Assembly: GCA_017458065.1 (NCBI GenBank)
Contig: JAFTGD010000006.1
Location: 45,748-109,747 of the forward strand
From: Oscillospiraceae bacterium
Lineage (GTDB): Bacteria; Bacillota; Clostridia; Oscillospirales; Oscillospiraceae
Length of the DNA stretch: 64,000 nt
Reading direction: 5' to 3'
In this document: positions 51,239 through 59,676 of the stretch, in pieces
Numbering within the stretch: the stretch's first letter is position 1
Layout of the letters: each line of letters starts with the position of its first letter
Notes under the pieces: model-generated
The model's database searches: none
What the model was told of the DNA's origin: nothing
What the model saw: only the letters and a program-made list of their open reading frames with translations
Program-made: the position numbers and the translations under genes

Positions 51239-52839
51239 AAAATGCCATCATCTTAGCAGCGGGGAAATCCTCCCGGTTCGCGCCATTTACATATGAAAAA
51301 CCGAAGGGACTTTTCCGCGTTAAGAGCGAGGTTCTGATTGAAAGACAGATTGAGCAGCTAAGAGAAGCAGGCGTAGAAGAGATTATAGTCGTTGTCGGCT
51401 ACATGAAAGAGAAGTTCTTCTATCTGGAACAGAAGTTTCCAGGGTTAAAACTTATCGTCAATAACGAGTTTGGTAAGAAGGGAAACCTTTTTACTCTATA
51501 TAAAGCCAGGGAGTATATGAGAAACACATTCATTTGTTGTGCGGATCATTACTTTACCTCTAACCCTTTTACATATGAAAACCTCGATAACCACAGTTGG
51601 CGTGCTTGCACATATGAGGCTGGGAAGTTCCGTGAGTTTGCAGTTACTGTATCTGACGCTGGGGTGATTACGGAAACCTCTATTGGAGGCTCCGATTCTC
51701 TTGCTCAAGTAGGCTGTGCATATGTAAATGAGAAGTTCTCATCCCGTTTCTGCTCTTATATGGAAGCAGAGATTAATGACTTTGGTGTAGCGTCCATGTT
51801 TTGGGAGGAGTTTTACGGCAAACATATCCACCAACTTACATTCTATTGCCGAGAGTTTGAGCCGGGAACTATTCTGGAATTTGAGTCTGTGGATGACCTT
51901 CGTTCCTTTGATTCTGAGTTCCTTCTGAATGTGGACTCCGAGATTATTGAGAACATAATAACCACACTCCACTGTACGCCGAACGATATATCCAATATTG
52001 CGGTTATAAACGCTGGCCTTACCAATGTTAGCTTCGGTTTTGATGTAGGGGAGACGCGTTACGTTTATCGTCATCCAGGTGGAACAGCGGGGAACCTGAT
52101 AAATCGTCAAGCAGAGCTTTTCGCACAACTCGCAGCGAGGGATATCGGTATTGATAAGTCTGTGATCGACATGAAACTCGAAGGCTGGAAGATCAGCTAC
52201 TTTGTGCGAAATGCAAAGAATTGCGACTTTGAGGCGAATGAGAGCCAGTTGATTCGCGGTATGGAGATGCTCCATCAACTCCATGCAGTTCCTGTTCCAG
52301 AAGAAGCCAACGTCAAAATCTTTGACGATGTGGAAGAAGCTAAGAAACTCATGGAGATTGCCTCTGCCACAAAGGGGCATCTGAAGAAGGAATTTGCACA
52401 CCTGATAGAAAAGATCGACCGTCTCTATCCAGCTATTAAGGTTGACGCTGAACGCCTCGGTTATGGACTTGTCCTCTGCCATAATGATACATATGAGCCG
52501 AACTATCTCTATGATGATAAGGGTGAGATGTTCCTAATCGACTGGGAGTATGCAGGCATGAACTATGCGGCTAATGACATCGGCTGTATCCTGTGCAGGT
52601 ACGATTGGACAGATGAGCAGATCGCAAGGTATTTGAGATATTACGTTGGCCGGGAACTGACGGAAGATGAGAAGAGGTTCTACTATGGCTTTATTCCCAT
52701 TTCGGCTTTCTACTGGTTTGGATGGGGGCTGTATAAGGGCTCCGTGGGTGATGATGACAGTTTTTTCTTCCTGCCGGCTTATAGGAATCTTGTAAGATTC
52801 ATAGATCAGGCTTTGGAGAGTTATGGGTTAAAAGTGTGA
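51235..52839 (+). CDS. Bifunctional LicC-LicA-like protein (nucleotidyltransferase plus choline-type kinase)
   Basis: The 534-residue protein joins two functions. Residues 1 to about 245 form a sugar-nucleotidyltransferase fold: AIILAAGKSSRFAPFTYEKP at 4-23 and VVGYMKEKFFYLEQKF. Residues about 250-534 form a choline/ethanolamine kinase-like domain: INAGLTNVSFGFDVGETRYV, HPGGTAGNLINRQAE, the catalytic VLCHNDTYEPNYL near 420, and FLIDWEYAGMNYAANDIG. It could phosphorylate choline or a similar amino-alcohol and activate it to the CDP form. Base composition changes from very AT-rich to intermediate at its first codons. It overlaps the upstream gene by 4 bases. Confidence 0.85.
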   Translation: MKNAIILAAGKSSRFAPFTYEKPKGLFRVKSEVLIERQIEQLREAGVEEIIVVVGYMKEKFFYLEQKFPGLKLIVNNEFGKKGNLFTLYKAREYMRNTFICCADHYFTSNPFTYENLDNHSWRACTYEAGKFREFAVTVSDAGVITETSIGGSDSLAQVGCAYVNEKFSSRFCSYMEAEINDFGVASMFWEEFYGKHIHQLTFYCREFEPGTILEFESVDDLRSFDSEFLLNVDSEIIENIITTLHCTPNDISNIAVINAGLTNVSFGFDVGETRYVYRHPGGTAGNLINRQAELFAQLAARDIGIDKSVIDMKLEGWKISYFVRNAKNCDFEANESQLIRGMEMLHQLHAVPVPEEANVKIFDDVEEAKKLMEIASATKGHLKKEFAHLIEKIDRLYPAIKVDAERLGYGLVLCHNDTYEPNYLYDDKGEMFLIDWEYAGMNYAANDIGCILCRYDWTDEQIARYLRYYVGRELTEDEKRFYYGFIPISAFYWFGWGLYKGSVGDDDSFFFLPAYRNLVRFIDQALESYGLKV

Positions 52840-52848
52840 GGTGCAAAG

Positions 52849-53871
52849 ATGGCTGATATACAAACTACAGGTGGTCTTTTCACCGACGAGAGTAGGAAGA
52901 TAATAGAGCGGAATATTTGTACCGTGTTTGGGTGTGAGGTTAAGGATATCGAAGATCTTGTTCCTGTTCAGGCTGGCATGACGAATGTTGTCTTGTCCTT
53001 TAAACTCAACGGTGGAAAGTATGTATACCGTCATCCTGGACTTGGCTCAGAAGCTCTGGTAGAGCGTGGCCGTGAGACCATCATGCAGAAGGTAGTCGAA
53101 GATGCAGGAATAGACACAACGCTCATTGCCATGGATGTGGACGAGGGCTGGCGTATCGGCCGCTTCATCGAGCATTACGACTTTGACTACAAGAACCTCA
53201 ATGACATGGTTCGTGCCGTTATGCTCTTTCGCAGACTTCACGCTGCGCCTTGCCATGTCCGTTGGAACTTCGATGTGATCAAGAAGGCTGAGGGGATCAG
53301 GGATCAGATTGAACATGAGAAGTACGGGCGTTTTCCTGAGTTTGAAGTGGTAAGGGATCGGATTTATAAATTAGCAGAACTGGCCGAGACCGATGGCATC
53401 AAAAAGTGTAATATCCACGGTGACGCACGTGACGTGAACTTCCTCATCAACAAAGAAGAAATCTACCTGATTGACTGGGAATATGGCGGGTACGGGGATC
53501 CGGGTTTTGACATCGGTTCCTATGTCTGCGGCGGACAGCATACTTTAGCGGACATTGACCGTATCCTTTTCACCTATTATCGCCATATACCAACAGATGT
53601 TCAACGCCGCCACTTTTACGCTTATATTGCCATTACTGGTTGGTTCTTCATGCATTGGACAATGTTGAAGCAGAGCAAGGGTCAAGTTGTGGGCATCCAC
53701 AAAGAGCAGTGGTATCACTTCGCTAGGAACTTCAGCCTCATTTCGCTCCCTCTTTACGGAGTAGAAGTTGATAAGGATGAGTATGAAAAGGCAATGAAAG
53801 CTGCTGTTGAGTGCAAGCTGGAAGACCTGAGCTTTATGAATGACGGTATCGGTGAGGAGGTGCTGCCATGA
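52849..53871 (+). CDS. LicA-like choline/ethanolamine kinase
   Basis: The 340-residue kinase has PVQAGMTNVVLSFKLNGGKY near 40, VYRHPGLGSEALVERGRE near 60, the catalytic loop NIHGDARDVNFLI near 183 (HGDxxxxN, where the family more often has HNDxxxxN) and YLIDWEYGGYGDPGFDIGSY near 202, with the metal-binding Asp. It would make phosphocholine or a related phosphoester in the cytoplasm. It is related to the C-terminal half of the gene before it but well diverged. It overlaps the next gene by 4 bases. Confidence 0.87.
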   Translation: MADIQTTGGLFTDESRKIIERNICTVFGCEVKDIEDLVPVQAGMTNVVLSFKLNGGKYVYRHPGLGSEALVERGRETIMQKVVEDAGIDTTLIAMDVDEGWRIGRFIEHYDFDYKNLNDMVRAVMLFRRLHAAPCHVRWNFDVIKKAEGIRDQIEHEKYGRFPEFEVVRDRIYKLAELAETDGIKKCNIHGDARDVNFLINKEEIYLIDWEYGGYGDPGFDIGSYVCGGQHTLADIDRILFTYYRHIPTDVQRRHFYAYIAITGWFFMHWTMLKQSKGQVVGIHKEQWYHFARNFSLISLPLYGVEVDKDEYEKAMKAAVECKLEDLSFMNDGIGEEVLP

Positions 53872-54587
53872 TGACATATATCATACTTGCAGCCGGCAAA
53901 GGAAACAATTTGCAGCCTCTGACGCTGAAGTATGCCAAGACAAGCTATAAGTTGGACGAGGAAACTACTGTTCTTCAGCGGATGGTTAGGAGCATCAGGA
54001 AGGCAGACAAGAATGCGGAGATTGTGGTAGTTGTAGGTTATAAAGCCGAAGAGATCAAGAAGGAACTGGACGGGGAAAACGTCCACTTTGTCATGAATCC
54101 GTTTTACGAGGTTACCAACTCCATCTCATCTGTCTGGTTCGCCAGAGATTATCTGGAACGGGAGAATGTCGCTATTGTCCACGGTGATGCGGTGTTCTCG
54201 GATGAGATTGTTTCTTCATATCTCACAGTTTCTACGGATCATCCCTACGTCCTCATTGACAGTTCCTATGTTAAGCCTGGTACCTACAATGCCGTGACGC
54301 AGGGGGATCAGGTGCTGGTAATGAGCAAGAAACTGGAGAACTTTACAGCGAAGTATTGCTGCATGACAAAGCTCGATCCGGTATCTTCCCGCCTCCTGAA
54401 GCAGGAAGTGGATTCTATGATCAACGGTAATATGTACGATCAGTATTTTGAGGACAGTCTGGTACAGATGATTCTGTTCCACGACTTTCAGCTTTCCTGC
54501 GTAGACATTGCCGGAGAGAAATGGGTTGAGGTTGACGGAGTGGATGATCTGCTGACGGCGCAGGAGATACACAGAGGATCGGAGTAA
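53868..54587 (+). CDS. LicC-like nucleotidyltransferase with altered signature
   Basis: The 239-residue protein has the nucleotidyltransferase fold (MTYIILAAGKGNNLQPLTLK at the start, IVVVVGYKAEEIKKEL near 50, VHFVMNPFYEVTNSISSVWF near 72, VAIVHGDAVFSDEI near 100, EKWVEVDGVDDLLTAQEI at the end), as in LicC cytidylyltransferases. The nucleotide-binding signature is unusual: the TR of G.GTR is replaced by NN, and the lysine motif is YAKTSYKL rather than PKxL. It may have a different substrate or be regulatory. It is coupled to the kinase gene upstream. Confidence 0.8.
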   Translation: MMTYIILAAGKGNNLQPLTLKYAKTSYKLDEETTVLQRMVRSIRKADKNAEIVVVVGYKAEEIKKELDGENVHFVMNPFYEVTNSISSVWFARDYLERENVAIVHGDAVFSDEIVSSYLTVSTDHPYVLIDSSYVKPGTYNAVTQGDQVLVMSKKLENFTAKYCCMTKLDPVSSRLLKQEVDSMINGNMYDQYFEDSLVQMILFHDFQLSCVDIAGEKWVEVDGVDDLLTAQEIHRGSE

Positions 54588-54605
54588 TAGTTTTGGAGTT
54601 ACGGT

Positions 54606-55337
54606 ATGAACACAGTTATTATCCTTGCCGGGGGTACTGGCACAAGAGTCGGAGCAGGACGGCCAAAGCAGTTTATTGAGGTGCTTGACAAACCTGTCCT
54701 GGCGTACACAATTGATATTTTTCAGCAGAACGAACATATCGATGCCATTGAAGTGGTCTGTCATCATGACTGGGTGGATTACTGCAAACAGATGTGTGAG
54801 CAGTATAGGTTGAGCAAGGTCAAGTGGATTGTGCTTGGCGGAGAAACCTTTCAGGAATCTGTTATCAACGGTGTGAAACATTTAGAGGGTCTGCTGGGAA
54901 CAGAGACGAGTCTTGATGATAATGTATTCATCCAATACGGTGGTGCCCCGTTCACTTCTCAGAAGATTGTAAACGCTGTGGTTGAAATGACCGAGGAGAG
55001 AGAATCTGCGGTCACAGCCACACCTTGCTATCAATTGTTGTCTGAGAGAAGTACGGAGAGTACGAGTACTGTCTGGTGCGACCGAGATAAGTATATTCAG
55101 ATCGCTTGTCCATACGGTTTTAAATTTTCTTATCTGTTGGACATCTATAAGAGGTCAGCTGAGAAAGGACTGCTCGAAACTATCGAACCGCACACGACCA
55201 GCTTGATGTATGCCCTTGGTGAGACTATCAACTATACCTACGGCGATCAGACTAACATTAAGATTACCACAGCTGAAGATATTGATATGTTCGAGGGCTA
55301 TGTTCTCATGAAGCAAAAACACGGAGAATGGCAATGA
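54606..55337 (+). CDS. IspD/TarI-family cytidylyltransferase
   Basis: The 243-residue protein matches the IspD/TarI family: TVIILAGGTGTRVGAGRPKQ at the start, IDAIEVVCHHDWVDYC near 40, and NIKITTAEDIDMFEGYVLM at the end. TarI makes CDP-ribitol for teichoic acid, and IspD makes CDP-methylerythritol for isoprenoids. The usual D-[GAS]-x-R-P-F motif reads QYGGAPF here, losing the Asp and Arg. No TarJ reductase is nearby. Genome context favours a CDP-polyol role, perhaps feeding the TagF-like enzyme, but the altered motif leaves the substrate open. It overlaps the DJ-1 gene by 4 bases. Confidence 0.8.
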   Translation: MNTVIILAGGTGTRVGAGRPKQFIEVLDKPVLAYTIDIFQQNEHIDAIEVVCHHDWVDYCKQMCEQYRLSKVKWIVLGGETFQESVINGVKHLEGLLGTETSLDDNVFIQYGGAPFTSQKIVNAVVEMTEERESAVTATPCYQLLSERSTESTSTVWCDRDKYIQIACPYGFKFSYLLDIYKRSAEKGLLETIEPHTTSLMYALGETINYTYGDQTNIKITTAEDIDMFEGYVLMKQKHGEWQ

Positions 55338-55876
55338 AAGCAGTAGTGTTCTTTGCAACTGGATTCGAAGAATGTGAAGCTCTAATCGTTGTAGATATAC
55401 TACGCAGAGCGGGAATAGAAACTGTGATGGTTTCAGTGACAGAGCTGTTGGAGGTTGAATCCTCAAGACATATCGTTTTACGAGCAGATGCAATGGCTGC
55501 AGATGTGGACTATGCTTCTGCTGATTTGATTGTCCTTCCCGGTGGGCGTCTCGGGACGGAGAATTTGAAGGATTCGAGAGCTATACAGGATATAGTAAAA
55601 GACTTTGCGGCAGATAAAATGATTGCCGCGATCTGTGCCGCTCCGAGCATTTTGGCAAGTCTTGGCTTGTTGGATGGGAGGCAAGCAACATGCCATCCTG
55701 ATTATGAGAATCAGATGGCTGGCGCAATCCTTACGCATGAAAGCGTTACTGTAGATGGGAATATCATCACTGGTCAGGGACTTGGAACTACATTCGACTT
55801 TGCTTTTGAAATAGTAAAAAGACTGATTGGGAATAGGAAAGTGCAGCAGATAAAGACTGCTATATGCTATAAATAA
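55334..55876 (+). CDS. DJ-1/PfpI-family protein
   Basis: The 180-residue protein has the DJ-1 layout: VVFFATGFEECEALIVVDIL with the conserved Glu near 14-15, VLPGGRLGTENLK near 70, the nucleophilic cysteine in AAICAAPSILASLGLL near 99, and ILTHESVTVDGNIITGQG. Relatives include YajL/ThiJ, proposed glyoxalase, deglycase or chaperone enzymes. Its coupling to the cytidylyltransferase gene is curious, since DJ-1 proteins are not usual polysaccharide genes. ATG 55334 is chosen for its overlap with the upstream stop. Confidence 0.87.
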   Translation: MKAVVFFATGFEECEALIVVDILRRAGIETVMVSVTELLEVESSRHIVLRADAMAADVDYASADLIVLPGGRLGTENLKDSRAIQDIVKDFAADKMIAAICAAPSILASLGLLDGRQATCHPDYENQMAGAILTHESVTVDGNIITGQGLGTTFDFAFEIVKRLIGNRKVQQIKTAICYK

Positions 55877-55970
55877 TGAGCGAACGGTTGATGTGTCAGT
55901 TTAACACACCTTTCTATGTAACTTATCTCCTACACAGAACAAATACTCAAATGAAAGGAAAAGAAACAAA

Positions 55971-56990
55971 ATGAACATTATAGTCACAGGCGGGGCCGGT
56001 TTTATCGGCGGGAATTTTATTCATTATTATTTGAAAGAGCATCCGGAAGACAGGGTGATTTGCGTTGATAAACTCACATATGCTGGGAATCTGTCAACAC
56101 TTGCGCCTGTCATGGATAATCCAAACTTCCGCTTCTGCAGGCTTGATATCTGTGATAGAGAGAATGTTTTTTCCTTATTCGAGGAAGAGAAGCCGGATGC
56201 GGTGATCAACTTTGCAGCAGAAAGTCATGTAGATAGGTCTATTGAAAATCCGGGAATCTTCCTTCAGACCAACATCATTGGCACGGCCACAATGATGGAT
56301 GCATGTAGGGCCTTTGGGAACATTCGTTACCATCAGGTGAGTACCGATGAGGTGTACGGAGATCTGCCTTTAGACCGCCCTGATTTGTTCTTCACAGAGA
56401 CCACGCCGATTCATACCTCAAGCCCTTACAGTAGTAGTAAGGCTGGGGCTGATCTGTTGGTGCAGGCTTATCAGAGGACTTATGGCTTGCCGATCACTAT
56501 TAGCCGGTGCTCCAACAACTATGGACCGTATCATTTCCCAGAGAAGCTCATCCCGCTGATGATTGCGAACTGCCTGAATGATAAGCCACTTCCAGTTTAC
56601 GGTGAAGGCCTGAACGTTCGTGATTGGCTCTATGTTGAAGATCACTGTAAGGCGATTGATCTGATCCTTCATAAGGGACGCATTGGCGAGGTTTACAATG
56701 TTGGCGGTCACAATGAGATGCGGAACATTGACATCGTGAAGCTGATAATTGAAGCTCTCGGTAAGGATGAATCTCTTATCACTTATGTGACAGATCGTAA
56801 AGGCCACGATCTTCGCTATGCGATTGATCCTACTAAGATCCATGAAGAATTGGGGTGGCTCCCGGAGACAAAGTTCCAGGATGGCATTAAGAAGACAATA
56901 AAGTGGTATCTGGAAAACCGCCAGTGGTGGGAAGAAATCATCAGTGGCGAGTATCAGAACTACTATGAAAAAATGTATGGGAACAGGTAA
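55971..56990 (+). CDS. rfbB: dTDP-glucose 4,6-dehydratase
   Basis: RfbB is the second enzyme of dTDP-L-rhamnose synthesis and makes dTDP-4-keto-6-deoxyglucose. The 339-residue SDR protein has NIIVTGGAGFIGGNFIHYYL at the start, LTYAGNLSTL near 39, NFAAESHVDRSIENP near 81, the YxxxK pair in TSSPYSSSKAGADLL near 150, NNYGPYHFPEKLIPL near 182, and VYGEGLNVRDWLYVEDHC near 208. All catalytic residues are in place. It is the first gene of the rhamnose set. Confidence 0.96.
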   Translation: MNIIVTGGAGFIGGNFIHYYLKEHPEDRVICVDKLTYAGNLSTLAPVMDNPNFRFCRLDICDRENVFSLFEEEKPDAVINFAAESHVDRSIENPGIFLQTNIIGTATMMDACRAFGNIRYHQVSTDEVYGDLPLDRPDLFFTETTPIHTSSPYSSSKAGADLLVQAYQRTYGLPITISRCSNNYGPYHFPEKLIPLMIANCLNDKPLPVYGEGLNVRDWLYVEDHCKAIDLILHKGRIGEVYNVGGHNEMRNIDIVKLIIEALGKDESLITYVTDRKGHDLRYAIDPTKIHEELGWLPETKFQDGIKKTIKWYLENRQWWEEIISGEYQNYYEKMYGNR

Positions 56991-57060
56991 CTGCACCACC
57001 TGAGAAGAGTGACAACGGTGTGGAAAGATGGATATAGGAGCCGATAAGGTCTAGGAATAG

Positions 57061-57183
57061 TTGACTGTTTTTGTAACTGGTGTGAATGGACAACTTGGTC
57101 ATGATGTTGTCAAGGAGTTATTGAAGCGAAGACATGTCGCTGTTTGCAGCGGTAGTGGTCAGAGTTATAAAGGAGCAGACGAT
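57061..57183 (+). repeat. Diverged in-frame duplicate of the rfbD 5' end
   Basis: From TTG 57061, codons for VFVTGVNGQLGHDVVKELL repeat the first Rossmann strand-loop-helix of rfbD, which appears again 123 bases (41 codons) later as VFVTGVGGQLGHDVVNNL. The two copies differ at many synonymous sites, so this is not a fresh slippage duplication. The frame continues without a stop into rfbD, so a longer fusion protein is possible if 57061 is used. A ribosome site (AAAGGAG) just before 57184 suggests the proper gene begins there. Confidence 0.7.
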
Positions 57184-58098
57184 TTGAAGGTATTTGTAAC
57201 GGGAGTTGGTGGGCAGCTTGGACACGATGTGGTCAATAATCTAACTGCTCGTTGGCATGAAGCTGTTGGGTCTGATATACAGGCCATCTATGCTGGGATA
57301 CAGGATAATAGCGCAGTTGTGAGCGCACCGTATGTTCAGCTGAATATTACGGATAGAGAAGCGGTGGAGAAGGTAATCGAGGAGCTTCGTCCAGACGCCA
57401 TCATCCACTGCGCTGCATGGACAAATGTGGATGGAGCAGAAGATCCAGAGAAGAAGGATACCGTCCAAAAAATCAACGCAGAAGGGACGCAGAATATTGC
57501 AGATGCAGCAAAGGCAATCGGTGCGAAGATGCTGTACCTGTCTACAGATTATGTCTTTGATGGGCAGGGAGATCGTCCCTGGGAACCAGACGATAAATGC
57601 TATGCACCGTTAAATATCTACGGTCAGAGTAAGCTGGATGGCGAGTTGGCAGTAGCCAATACACTGGAAAAATACTTCATCGTTCGAATTGCCTGGGTTT
57701 TCGGACTGAATGGAAAGAACTTTATCAAGACGATGATTAATGTGGGAAAGACCCACGATACGGTACGGGTGGTCAACGATCAGATTGGCACGCCGACCTA
57801 TACGCTGGATCTTGCACGCCTGCTGGTTGATATGATTGAGACAGAGAAGTACGGCTACTATCATGCGACCAACGAGGGTGGCTATATCTCCTGGTACGAT
57901 TTCTGCTGCGAGTTCTATAAGCAGTATGGTCTGGAAACCAAAGTCATCCCGGTAACTACAGCAGAGTATGGTTTGTCGGTTGCAGCTCGTCCATTTAATT
58001 CTCGTCTGGAAAAGCGGAAGTTAGTAGAGGCTGGCTTCGAACCTCTTCCCACATGGCAAGATGCAGTAAGCAGATATTTGAAGGAGGCGAAGCTGTGA
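57184..58098 (+). CDS. rfbD: dTDP-4-dehydrorhamnose reductase
   Basis: RfbD performs the last step to dTDP-L-rhamnose. With TTG 57184 (AAAGGAG at 57169-57175, 8-base spacing) the protein is 304 residues, close to family length. Starting at 57061 it would be 345 and contain a doubled N-terminus. Motifs are VFVTGVGGQLGHDVVNNL, HCAAWTNVDGAEDP near 85, the catalytic LSTDYVFDGQGDRPW near 119, YGQSKLDGE near 145, and RIAWVFGLNGKNF. The order rfbB-D-C-A differs from the common rfbA-C-B-D order. It ends 1 base before rfbC. Confidence 0.94.
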   Translation: MKVFVTGVGGQLGHDVVNNLTARWHEAVGSDIQAIYAGIQDNSAVVSAPYVQLNITDREAVEKVIEELRPDAIIHCAAWTNVDGAEDPEKKDTVQKINAEGTQNIADAAKAIGAKMLYLSTDYVFDGQGDRPWEPDDKCYAPLNIYGQSKLDGELAVANTLEKYFIVRIAWVFGLNGKNFIKTMINVGKTHDTVRVVNDQIGTPTYTLDLARLLVDMIETEKYGYYHATNEGGYISWYDFCCEFYKQYGLETKVIPVTTAEYGLSVAARPFNSRLEKRKLVEAGFEPLPTWQDAVSRYLKEAKL

Positions 58099-58099
58099 C

Positions 58100-58705
58100 A
58101 TGGGTCAGATAACAGTACAAAGAGACATTGATGGAATTAAAGGGCTTTGCGTGATCATCCCTGCAGTTCATGGCGATAGTCGTGGATACTTCATGGAGAC
58201 GTACTCAGCCCGTGATATGGCGGAAGCCGGTATTGACATTGTGTTCGTTCAAGACAACCAAAGCATGAGCACCAAGGGTGTTCTTCGTGGTCTGCACTTC
58301 CAGAAGCAGTACCCTCAGACGAAACTTGTTAGAGTTATAAAGGGTGAAGTCTTTGATGTAGCTGTGGATCTGCGAGCAGAAAGCCCTACATATGGAAAAT
58401 ATCACGGGGAACTTCTTACAGAGGACAATAAAAAGCAATTTCTAATTCCTCGCGGTTTTGCACATGGTTTCCTGGTTCTTTCTGATACGGCTGAGTTCTG
58501 CTATAAGTGTGATGATTTCTATCATCCCAACGATGAAGGAGGCATGGCATGGAACGATCCGGAAATTGGAATTCAGTGGCCGAAGCTGGAGGGAGAATAT
58601 CACGGTACAGCGAGTGCTGAAGGATACACTGTAGATGGAGTGGCGCTGAATCTCTCAGATAAAGACCAGAACTGGCTCGGCATCAAAGATACGTTCAAGT
58701 TTTAA
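58100..58705 (+). CDS. rfbC: dTDP-4-dehydrorhamnose 3,5-epimerase
   Basis: RfbC epimerises C3 and C5 of the 4-keto sugar. The 201-residue cupin protein has the family marks VHGDSRGYFMETYSARDM near 27, VQDNQSMSTKGVLRGLHFQK near 50-70 with the catalytic His, VRVIKGEVFDVAVDLR near 80, and IPRGFAHGFLVLSD near 118. It lies 1 base after rfbD. Its length and motifs are standard. Confidence 0.96.
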   Translation: MGQITVQRDIDGIKGLCVIIPAVHGDSRGYFMETYSARDMAEAGIDIVFVQDNQSMSTKGVLRGLHFQKQYPQTKLVRVIKGEVFDVAVDLRAESPTYGKYHGELLTEDNKKQFLIPRGFAHGFLVLSDTAEFCYKCDDFYHPNDEGGMAWNDPEIGIQWPKLEGEYHGTASAEGYTVDGVALNLSDKDQNWLGIKDTFKF

Positions 58706-58716
58706 GGAGGTAGGAG

Positions 58717-59604
58717 ATGAAAGGAATTGTATTAGCTGGTGGGAGCGGAACCAGACTCTATCCGCTTACCAAAGTTACAAGTAAGCAGCTCCTCCCAATA
58801 TATGATAAACCCATGATCTATTATCCTCTCAGCACACTCATGCTTGCGGGGATTAGGGATATCCTGATTATCAGTACTCCGGATGACACACCTCGGTTTG
58901 AAGTACTGCTCGGTGATGGTAGCCAGTTCGGTATCAGCCTGAGGTATAAGGTACAGCCTTCACCCGACGGGCTTGCACAGGCATTCATCCTTGGCGAAGA
59001 GTTTTTAGATGGTGAAGCCGGAGCCATGGTTCTGGGTGATAACATCTTCTACGGGAACGGCTTCCGGACACTGCTGAAGGCTGCCGTGAAAGATGCTGAG
59101 GAAAATGGCAGGGCAACCGTCTTTGGTTACTATGTTCCCGATCCGGAGCGGTTTGGGGTGGTCGAGTTTGATGAGAATGGGAAAGCTCTGTCAATCGAAG
59201 AGAAGCCGAAAGAGCCGAAGAGTAACTATGCCGTGACTGGTTTGTACTTCTACCCGGCTGGAGTAGCCGAGAGAGCCAATCAAGTGAAACCGTCAGCACG
59301 TGGTGAACTTGAAATTACAACACTGAACGAGATGTATCTCGAAGACAGCTTGCTGGATGTTCAGCTTCTGGGTCGTGGCTTTGCATGGCTCGATACAGGG
59401 ACGATGCAGAGCTTGCTACAGGCGGCTGAGTTTGTGGAAATGATTCAGTCCCGTCAGGGAATTACCATTTCAGCACCAGAAGAGATCGCCTACATAAATG
59501 GTTTCATAGGGAAAGAAAAGTTGTTGGAGAGCGCCAAGGCTTATGGTAAATCACCCTATGGTGAACATCTGAAAGCTGTGGCAGAAGGACGAGTTAAATA
59601 CTGA
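58717..59604 (+). CDS. rfbA: Glucose-1-phosphate thymidylyltransferase
   Basis: RfbA starts the pathway by making dTDP-glucose. The 295-residue protein has [20 protein letters not shown] with the GTRL loop, [20 protein letters not shown] near 23, [15 protein letters not shown] near 85, [10 protein letters not shown] near 108, and [20 protein letters not shown] near 198. It is intact and full length. GGAGG lies 6 bases before the ATG. It ends the rfb set and is followed by a terminator. Confidence 0.97.
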   Translation: MKGIVLAGGSGTRLYPLTKVTSKQLLPIYDKPMIYYPLSTLMLAGIRDILIISTPDDTPRFEVLLGDGSQFGISLRYKVQPSPDGLAQAFILGEEFLDGEAGAMVLGDNIFYGNGFRTLLKAAVKDAEENGRATVFGYYVPDPERFGVVEFDENGKALSIEEKPKEPKSNYAVTGLYFYPAGVAERANQVKPSARGELEITTLNEMYLEDSLLDVQLLGRGFAWLDTGTMQSLLQAAEFVEMIQSRQGITISAPEEIAYINGFIGKEKLLESAKAYGKSPYGEHLKAVAEGRVKY

Positions 59605-59610
59605 CACCCC

Positions 59611-59635
59611 AAAGGGGATTAACTATCCCCTTTTC
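59611..59635 (+). terminator. Terminator of the rfb operon
   Basis: Nine-base arms AAAGGGGAT and ATCCCCTTT enclose a 5-base loop and run into TTTTC, 7 bases after rfbA. Confidence 0.78.
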
Positions 59636-59676
59636 ATTTGCATCATTGTTCACGAAATGGGAAAGGAGATAAGTTC

